Shown here piece by piece: positions 45,072 to 51,526 of a stretch of DNA of 51,526 bases. Position 1 is the stretch's first letter; the number at the start of each line of letters is the position of its first letter. The position numbers were made by a program, and so were the translations under genes. The stretch is from Rikenellaceae bacterium (GTDB lineage: Bacteria > Bacteroidota > Bacteroidia > Bacteroidales > Rikenellaceae), in NCBI GenBank assembly GCA_021201795.1, contig JAJQEF010000033.1:1-51526 (forward strand), in the 5' to 3' direction. Below the pieces are notes generated by a model that worked only from the letters and a program-made list of their open reading frames with translations, did no database searches and was not told the DNA's origin.

Positions 45072-48000
45072 CTAAAGTCTTGATATTTTCAATTTTAGTT
45101 CGATTCCATTGATATCCACAATAACGTACCCAGGGTCAGAAATATTATCGGAGAACTCAATATTATTCGCAAGAGTCTGGGAAGCAATATAACTTTCATA
45201 CGATCTCACGGCATCGCTTATTTCCTCAATACTCTCAATCAAAATATTTATCCTGTCTGTTACTTCGAAACCTGAATCTTTTCTAAGATTCTGAATACGG
45301 TTTATCAATTCCCGTGCAATTCCTTCTTTTTTGAAATCTTCCGTGACGGTTATGTCCAATGCGACAGTAAGTTTACCCTCATTTGCCACAAGCCATCCCG
45401 GCATATCTTCCGTAGTAATATCGAAATCGTCAATTTCCAAGGACGCTATTACTCCGTCGATATCCATATCCCATTTCTCTTCACACTCGAGCTTGAGTAT
45501 ATCTCCCTGCGAGAATTGAGCCACAGCAGAAGAAATCTGTTTCATATTTTTCCCAAACCTTGCACCGAGCGTCTTAAAATTCGGTTTGATCTTTTTGGTC
45601 ATAATCCCCGTGGTATCTTCTATGTATTCGATACCCTTCACGTTCACCTCCGAAAGAATAAGCTGTTTAACCGCTTCTATTTTATCTTTCAATGACGGAT
45701 CAAGCACCGGGACAAGGATACGCGACAAAGGCTGACGCACTTTGATATTGACCTTTCTCCTCAACGCAAGTACCATCGAAGAGACTCTCTGCGCAATCGC
45801 CATAGTTTCCTCCAGTTCCGGATTTATCTTCGAAGTATCTGCAACAGGAAAATCTGCGATATGCACCGATTCGGAATGTTTTCTACTTATCGCATTGAGA
45901 TCCCTGAATATCTGTTCTGTAATGAACGGCGCAAACGGCGCTGCTAACTGAACAACTGTTTCAAGACAAGTGTACAACGTCTGATAAGCGGCCAATTTAT
46001 CGTCATTCAAGTCGCCTCCCCAGAAACGTTTCCTGTTAAGTCTTACGTACCAGTTCGAAAGATTTTCATTGACAAAATCCTGAATCAGCCTTACCGCAGG
46101 TGTTGGATCGTAATCCTCGAGATAACGTGTCACATCAGATATAAGCGAGTTAAGAAGCGACATTATCCATCTGTCAATCTCCGGACGATCCTCAACAGGA
46201 ATTTCTTTTTCCTGTCCCGTAAATCCGTCTACGTTCGCGTATAGGGCGAAGAAACTATATGTGTTGTAAATGGTGCCGAAAAACTTCCTGCGTACCTCAT
46301 CAACGCCTTCGGTATCGAATTTCAAATTATCCCACGGCTGTGAATTGGAGATCATATACCAACGCACTGCATCAGCACCGTATTTATCGATAACTTCGAA
46401 TGGATCCACACCGTTACCCAGACGTTTACTCATTTTATTGCCGTTCTTGTCGAGGACAAGTCCGTTAGAAATAATATTTTTGAATGCAACGGAATCGAAC
46501 AGCATAACTGCAAGCGCATGAAGTGTAAAAAACCATCCGCGTGTCTGGTCCACTCCTTCCGCAATAAAATCAGCAGGATATACATCGCAGAATTCATTGT
46601 CAGTTATTTCAAAAGGATAATGTACCTGGGCATACGGCATAGCTCCCGAATCGAACCATACGTCGATAAGATCCGGCTCCCGGAACATTTTTTCTCCGTT
46701 TGCACCCACCAGCACTATATTGTCGACATACGGACGGTGCAGGTCGAATCTGTTATAATTTTCCTGTGAAAAATCTTTTTCATCAAAATCAGCGAGCGGA
46801 TTAACTTCCATATATCCTGCTGCGACAGCTTTTTCTATTTCCGATTTGAGTTCGCCAACGGAACCTATACATTTTAACTCCGTATGATCCTCGTTAGCCC
46901 AGATCGGAAGCGGAGTGCCCCAATAACGTGTTCTCGACAAGTTCCAATCCACAAGATTTTCGAGCCATTTACCGAATCGTCCTGTTCCTGTAGACGCAGG
47001 CTTCCAGTTTATGGTTTTATTAAGATCTATAAGCCTGTCCTTCAAGGCAGTGGTTTTAATGAACCACGAATCAAGCGGATAATATAATACAGGTTTATCC
47101 GTACGCCAGCAGTGCGGATAATTATGAACATGCTTCTCTATCTTAAATGCTTTATTTTCAGATTTCAACATTACGGCTATATCTACGTCGAGAGTCGGAT
47201 CGTCATCTGTAAGGTTCTCATCATAAGCATTTTTAACATAACGTCCCGCAAACTCAAGATAAGCATGAAGATTGACATTCTCCGTCACAAATTCCGGATC
47301 CATATCCTCCACGATAAAGAATCTGCCGCTGCGGTCAACCATAGGCATCCTGCGTCCATTCCTGTCCAGTACGGTAAGCGGAGAAATTCCGGACACCTTA
47401 GCTACACGGTCGTCGTCGGCACCGAATGTCGGAGCTATATGAACTATACCCGTACCATCTTCCGTCGTAACGTAATCTCCGAGTATCACCCTGAACGCAT
47501 CGCCTTCAGGCTTCATCCATGGAATCAACTGCTCATATCCGATACCCTCCAGTTCTTTACCTTTATATTCACCTAAAATTTTATAAGGAATTACTTTACC
47601 ATTTTTGTCGTAATCTTCCAAATGCAGCCCTTCCGCTTTCTTGCTAAAATATTTATCAAAAAGATCTTTCGCAAGTATAACGGTCTCCGGTTCTGCAGTA
47701 TAAGAATTGTAAGTAGCTACTTTCAAATAAGTTATACCTGCTCCAACGGCAAGCGCAGTATTGGACGGAAGCGTCCATGGCGTTGTGGTCCATGCAAGGA
47801 AGAAAACGTCACCAAATGAATTTTCGAAAAGTTTTTCGGAATTTTCCTTTCGGACAGCCTTGAACTGAGCGGTACATGTTGTATCCTTAACATCCCTGTA
47901 GCATCCCGGCTGGTTTAGTTCATGGTTACTAAGTCCGGTACCTGCCGCAGGAGAATAAGGCTGAATAGTATATCCTTTATAAAGAAGACCTTTTTCGAAT

Positions 48001-48500
48001 AATTGTTTAAGCATCCACCAAAGGGTCTCTATATATTTATTTTCATAAGTGATATAAGGATCGTCCATATTTACCCAGTATCCCATCTTACGGGTAAGTT
48101 CTTCCCATTCTCCGGTGAACTCCATAACAGCTTCACGGCAGATACGGTTATATTCTTCTATGGAAATTTTCGTACCGATGTCTTCTTTGCTGATTCCTAG
48201 TTTTTTCTCCACACCAAGCTCGACAGGAAGTCCGTGAGTATCCCATCCTGCTTTACGATGAACAAGAAATCCTTTCTGGGTTTTATAACGGCAGAAAATA
48301 TCTTTAATGGTCCTCGCCATAACATGGTGTATACCTGGAGTTCCGTTAGCAGACGGAGGACCTTCATAAAATACGAATGTCGGACATCCCTCACGGGATT
48401 CAACGCTTTTGCGGAATGTTCCTTCCGCATCCCATTGTTCAAGAACCTCGCTGTTTATACCGGAGAGGTTCAGCCCTTTGTATTCCTTAAACTTTTTCAC
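45072..48500 (-). CDS. ileS: Isoleucine-tRNA ligase
   Basis: A 1,142-residue class I aminoacyl-tRNA synthetase charging tRNA-Ile. The HIGH-equivalent is in GPPSANGTPGIHHVMAR (residues 47-63), and KMSKRLGNG (about 687-695) is the second ATP site. An editing domain lies between, and the C-terminal half has the anticodon-binding helices. The start codon is GTG at 48500 (MKKFKEYKG...), with no ATG in frame nearby; a -7-like TATCTTTG lies at 48537-48544. The long C-terminus lacks an obvious zinc finger, consistent with the large IleS type found in Bacteroidota and eukaryotes. Confidence 0.95.
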   Translation of the reverse strand: MKKFKEYKGLNLSGINSEVLEQWDAEGTFRKSVESREGCPTFVFYEGPPSANGTPGIHHVMARTIKDIFCRYKTQKGFLVHRKAGWDTHGLPVELGVEKKLGISKEDIGTKISIEEYNRICREAVMEFTGEWEELTRKMGYWVNMDDPYITYENKYIETLWWMLKQLFEKGLLYKGYTIQPYSPAAGTGLSNHELNQPGCYRDVKDTTCTAQFKAVRKENSEKLFENSFGDVFFLAWTTTPWTLPSNTALAVGAGITYLKVATYNSYTAEPETVILAKDLFDKYFSKKAEGLHLEDYDKNGKVIPYKILGEYKGKELEGIGYEQLIPWMKPEGDAFRVILGDYVTTEDGTGIVHIAPTFGADDDRVAKVSGISPLTVLDRNGRRMPMVDRSGRFFIVEDMDPEFVTENVNLHAYLEFAGRYVKNAYDENLTDDDPTLDVDIAVMLKSENKAFKIEKHVHNYPHCWRTDKPVLYYPLDSWFIKTTALKDRLIDLNKTINWKPASTGTGRFGKWLENLVDWNLSRTRYWGTPLPIWANEDHTELKCIGSVGELKSEIEKAVAAGYMEVNPLADFDEKDFSQENYNRFDLHRPYVDNIVLVGANGEKMFREPDLIDVWFDSGAMPYAQVHYPFEITDNEFCDVYPADFIAEGVDQTRGWFFTLHALAVMLFDSVAFKNIISNGLVLDKNGNKMSKRLGNGVDPFEVIDKYGADAVRWYMISNSQPWDNLKFDTEGVDEVRRKFFGTIYNTYSFFALYANVDGFTGQEKEIPVEDRPEIDRWIMSLLNSLISDVTRYLEDYDPTPAVRLIQDFVNENLSNWYVRLNRKRFWGGDLNDDKLAAYQTLYTCLETVVQLAAPFAPFITEQIFRDLNAISRKHSESVHIADFPVADTSKINPELEETMAIAQRVSSMVLALRRKVNIKVRQPLSRILVPVLDPSLKDKIEAVKQLILSEVNVKGIEYIEDTTGIMTKKIKPNFKTLGARFGKNMKQISSAVAQFSQGDILKLECEEKWDMDIDGVIASLEIDDFDITTEDMPGWLVANEGKLTVALDITVTEDFKKEGIARELINRIQNLRKDSGFEVTDRINILIESIEEISDAVRSYESYIASQTLANNIEFSDNISDPGYVIVDINGIELKLKISRL

Positions 48501-48589
48501 TTATTTAAGTTTGTATCATTCAACAATTTTAGTGTGCAAAGATAGTCCTTTTTACTACAAAAAAAAACACGTGAAATTCACCTGTTTTA

Positions 48590-48622
48590 AAAAAAAGAAA
48601 AGGTGTCCGGAGACACCTTTTC
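48590..48622 (-). terminator. Terminator after ppdK
   Basis: GAAAAGGTGTC-TCCG-GACACCTTTTC on the minus strand, followed by eight T residues. It lies about 60 bp after the ppdK stop and separates it from the ileS promoter. Confidence 0.9.
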
Positions 48623-48684
48623 CACCATTTCCAACTAAAACTACATCCTGCCGAAACCGGGAATGTTCCGGCACGAATGTTCCT

Positions 48685-51411
48685 TTAAATTCCCTGTTTA
48701 ATTGCCGCCCTTGCAGCTGCCAACCGCGCTATAGGCACACGGAACGGTGAACAGGAAACATAATTCAAACCTGCATAATGACAAAACTCCACGGATGACG
48801 GTTCTCCGCCATGCTCTCCACAGATTCCGCATTTAAGATGTTCCTTGGTTGTGCGTCCTTTAAATACCGCTTCTCTTACCAACTGACCTACTCCATCGAC
48901 ATCCAACACTTCGAACGGATCGTGTTTCAGCAATCCCTTCTCGAGGTAGACCGGCAGGAATTTGGCCACATCGTCTCGTGAAAATCCGAGTGTCATCTGC
49001 GTCAGGTCGTTAGTTCCGAATGAGAAGAACTCGGCATACTCCGCTATTTCATCTGCAGTAACAGCTGCACGGGGAACTTCGATCATCGTGCCCACCTGGT
49101 ATTTGATTATCCTGTTTCTTTCAGCAAATACCTCAGCAGCAGTCTTGTCTATTATATCTTTCTGGTATTTTAATTCTTTATTGTTGCCAACCAACGGCAC
49201 CATTATTTCAACATGCACTTCTCCGCCTTTCGCCTCAACGTTCATTGCGGCTTCTATTATCGCACATGTCTGCATTTCCGTTATTTCAGGATAAGTATTA
49301 CCTAACCGGCACCCTCTGTGTCCGAGCATAGGATTTGTTTCCGATAGAGATTCGATCCGGGTTTTAATTTTCTCAAAAGAGACGCCCATATCTTCTGCCA
49401 TCTCACGCATTTCGGCCTCGAAATGCGGAACGAATTCATGCAGCGGTGGATCGAGCAGTCTTACCGTGACCGGATATCCGTTCATGGTTTTGAACAAACC
49501 CTCGAAGTCGCCTCTTTGAATAGGCAGAAGTTTAGCAAGAGCTTTGCGTCTACCCTCTTCATCATCGGCAAGTATCATTTCACGAACCGCTTTTATCCTG
49601 TCTCCTTCGAAGAACATATGCTCGGTACGACATAGACCGATACCCTGTGCTCCGAATCCCATAGCGACCTCAGCATCACGCGGAACATCAGCATTGGCAC
49701 GAACTTTAAGATGGGCATATTTATCCGTAAGTTTCATAAGCTCCGCAAAATCGCCGGTCATTTCCGGATCCTTGGTCGCTATTTTTCCGGTGTATATCAA
49801 TCCTGTGGAACCGTTAAGAGAGATCCAGTCGCCCTCCTTATATATCTTGCCACCAACCGTCATAGTACGATCCTTGTAGCTTATTACAATCTCGCCTGCT
49901 CCTGAAACACAACACTTTCCCATTCCGCGTGCAACCACGGCAGCGTGCGAAGTCATCCCTCCGCGGGCGGTCAATATACCTCTGGCTACTGTCATTCCTT
50001 TAAGATCCTCCGGAGAAGTCTCCACCCTTACGAGTATTGTATTTTTTCCTTCTGCAGCCCATTTTTCAGCATCGTCGGCAAAAAATACGATTTGTCCTGT
50101 CGCGGCTCCCGGGGATGCAGGAAGTCCTTTAGCTATCATATCTGCTTTTTTCAAAGCGGCAGGATCGAATACCGGATGAAGAAGTTCGTCCAATTTTTGC
50201 GGCTCACATCTCATAACAGCAGTTTTTTCATCTATCTGTTTTTCCCTGAGCATATCCATGGCTATTTTTACCATAGCAGCTCCGGTACGTTTACCGCTTC
50301 TGGTCTGAAGCATCCATAACTTTCCCTCCTGAATAGTAAATTCAATATCCTGCATATCACTGAAGTACTCTTCCAAATGCTCCTGAATTTCAAATAATTC
50401 CTTATATGCTGCAGGCATCACTTCTTCTAAAGAAGGATATTTGCGGGCTCTTTCTTCTTCTTTAATACATTGTAGTTCGGCCCATCTTCTCGATCCCTGC
50501 ATAGTTATCTGTTGCGGCGTTCTTATACCTGCCACCACATCTTCACCCTGTGCATTTACCAGATATTCACCGTTAAATACATTTTCACCTGTGCCGGCAT
50601 CTCTTGTGAAAGCAACTCCCGTAGCGGAATTGGTTCCCATATTACCGAATACCATCGCCTGAACATTCACAGCAGTCCCCCATTCCGCAGGAATATTATT
50701 GAGCTTTCTGTAGAGTACTGCCCTTTCGTTCATCCAGCTACTGAACACGGCACATACAGCTCCCCATAATTGCTCCCATGGATCTGAGGGAAATTCTTTT
50801 CCGGTTTTAGCCTTAACGGCATTTTTAAATTCCACTGCGAGTTCTTTAAGATCCTCTGCTTTAAGATCCGTATCCAGTTTTATATTTTTTCTTTCTTTAA
50901 GATTATCTATGATCTCTTCAAAAGGGTCATGATCTTCCTTGGATTCGGGTTTCATTCCAAGTACCACATCGCCGTACATCTGGATAAAACGCCTGTAAGA
51001 ATCCCATGCAAACCGTTCATTACCGCTGAGGTCCGCGATGGATACGACCGTCTTATCATTTAATCCGAGATTCAGAATAGTATCCATCATTCCCGGCATA
51101 GACGCACGGGCACCGGAACGAACAGAGACAAGCAGCGGATTTTTTTCATCGCCGAATTTTTTACCGATCAGTTTTTCCACATAAGCCATTGCCCTCTCCA
51201 CTTCATTTCGCATTATAGCTATAGTTTCAGTCATTCCATGTTTATAAAACTCGGCACAAACTTCGGTAGTTATGGTAAATCCGGGAGGCACGGGAATTCC
51301 TATAAGATTCATCTCTGCGAGGTTTGCTCCTTTGCCGCCTAACAGCTCTTTCATTTTACCATTACCTTCAGCACATTTATTTCCGAATGTATATACTCTT
51401 TTTCCCTCCAT
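48685..51411 (-). CDS. ppdK: Pyruvate, phosphate dikinase
   Basis: A 908-residue enzyme interconverting pyruvate, ATP and phosphate with PEP, AMP and pyrophosphate. The N-terminal ATP-grasp domain starts RVYTFGNKCAEGNGKMKELL with LGGKGANLAEM. The phosphocarrier histidine lies in GGMTSHAAVVARGMGKCC (His at about residue 489). The C-terminal PEP/pyruvate barrel has GLCRTEHMFF and the catalytic cysteine region CGICGEHGGEPSS (about 866-878). It probably serves PEP formation or pyrophosphate-linked glycolysis, as in many anaerobic Bacteroidota. The gene is intact and has a consensus promoter. Confidence 0.96.
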   Translation of the reverse strand: MEGKRVYTFGNKCAEGNGKMKELLGGKGANLAEMNLIGIPVPPGFTITTEVCAEFYKHGMTETIAIMRNEVERAMAYVEKLIGKKFGDEKNPLLVSVRSGARASMPGMMDTILNLGLNDKTVVSIADLSGNERFAWDSYRRFIQMYGDVVLGMKPESKEDHDPFEEIIDNLKERKNIKLDTDLKAEDLKELAVEFKNAVKAKTGKEFPSDPWEQLWGAVCAVFSSWMNERAVLYRKLNNIPAEWGTAVNVQAMVFGNMGTNSATGVAFTRDAGTGENVFNGEYLVNAQGEDVVAGIRTPQQITMQGSRRWAELQCIKEEERARKYPSLEEVMPAAYKELFEIQEHLEEYFSDMQDIEFTIQEGKLWMLQTRSGKRTGAAMVKIAMDMLREKQIDEKTAVMRCEPQKLDELLHPVFDPAALKKADMIAKGLPASPGAATGQIVFFADDAEKWAAEGKNTILVRVETSPEDLKGMTVARGILTARGGMTSHAAVVARGMGKCCVSGAGEIVISYKDRTMTVGGKIYKEGDWISLNGSTGLIYTGKIATKDPEMTGDFAELMKLTDKYAHLKVRANADVPRDAEVAMGFGAQGIGLCRTEHMFFEGDRIKAVREMILADDEEGRRKALAKLLPIQRGDFEGLFKTMNGYPVTVRLLDPPLHEFVPHFEAEMREMAEDMGVSFEKIKTRIESLSETNPMLGHRGCRLGNTYPEITEMQTCAIIEAAMNVEAKGGEVHVEIMVPLVGNNKELKYQKDIIDKTAAEVFAERNRIIKYQVGTMIEVPRAAVTADEIAEYAEFFSFGTNDLTQMTLGFSRDDVAKFLPVYLEKGLLKHDPFEVLDVDGVGQLVREAVFKGRTTKEHLKCGICGEHGGEPSSVEFCHYAGLNYVSCSPFRVPIARLAAARAAIKQGI

Positions 51412-51445
51412 AATCCGAAATATTAATTTAGAGTCATTTAAAGTT

Positions 51446-51476
51446 CAAATATAGCAATTTCCTGTAGTATTCCAAA
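51446..51476 (-). promoter_or_regulatory. Promoter of ppdK
   Basis: On the minus strand TTTG (51473-51476), 19-bp spacer, TATATTTG (51446-51453), an exact Bacteroidota consensus, 35 bp before the ppdK ATG. The remaining bases to the right edge show no feature. Confidence 0.75.
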
Positions 51477-51526
51477 TAAAATTATTATTGTGTTTTAATT
51501 TTTTTTTTTAATAATCGATTCAATAA

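Noticed and set aside
47112-47576. 154-codon plus-strand frame inside ileS
   Set aside because: Antisense shadow of an intact synthetase gene.
1-51526. CRISPR arrays or insertion sequences
   Set aside because: No regularly spaced repeats, transposase genes or terminal inverted repeats of IS type were seen.

Overview
The window comes from a member of the Bacteroidota, most likely the order Bacteroidales. Evidence: the 5' end of a 16S rRNA gene with Bacteroidota-type sequence, promoters of the Bacteroidota class (TTTG near -33 and TAnnTTTG near -7, about 19-22 bp apart), the gene order tRNA-Thr/Tyr/Gly-tuf-tRNA-Trp-secE-nusG-rplK-rplA-rplJ-rplL-rpoB-rpoC, and several families typical of the phylum (DUF2795 protein, M16 protease pair, long NusB, YjbH-domain protein, FKBP lipoproteins). 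The DNA is AT-rich, and Shine-Dalgarno sites are largely absent, as usual in this phylum. A genus cannot be assigned safely.

Layout. 1-566: start of an rRNA operon running off the left edge, fed by at least three tandem promoters. 567-3292: adk, and divergently thiL and nrnA. 3383-11174: a compact rightward cassette of phage structural genes (tail proteins, ClpP-like prohead protease with scaffold tail, HK97-type capsid, portal, head-tail adaptor) set between the nrnA and rpoC terminators and read from its own host-type promoter. No terminase, tape measure, integrase, replication or lysis gene is present. 11174-24496: the large leftward transcription/translation cluster (rpoC, rpoB, four ribosomal proteins, nusG, secE, tuf, four tRNAs). 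24638-27598: aroA-lptB-kdsD, leftward. 27746-29944: recQ, rightward. 29941-34540: a leftward operon of nusB, a DUF1573 lipoprotein, mtgA and two M16 proteases. 34634-36953: a rightward operon of an HI0933-type flavoprotein, a reduced methyltransferase-like protein and a PduO-type cobalamin adenosyltransferase, followed by a separately promoted DUF2795 gene. 37347-40174: a decayed secreted alpha/beta hydrolase with an EF-hand insert, then two FKBP-type lipoproteins. 40368-51411: all leftward, a DEAD-box RNA helicase, a YjbH-domain gene interrupted at a G10 tract, riboflavin synthase, an S24-type regulator, a DksA-like protein, ileS and ppdK.

The most unusual parts are (1) the phage-derived head/tail cassette inside a core housekeeping neighbourhood, with nearly all reading frames intact but without the genes needed to pack DNA or integrate; (2) a canonical T TTT TTA slippery heptamer exactly where the last cassette gene changes to the -1 frame; and (3) a G10 tract next to a perfect 17-bp inverted repeat early in the YjbH-domain gene, which looks like a slipped-strand ON/OFF switch currently OFF. 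Functional assignments rest on motif recognition by eye. No database search or computation was run.
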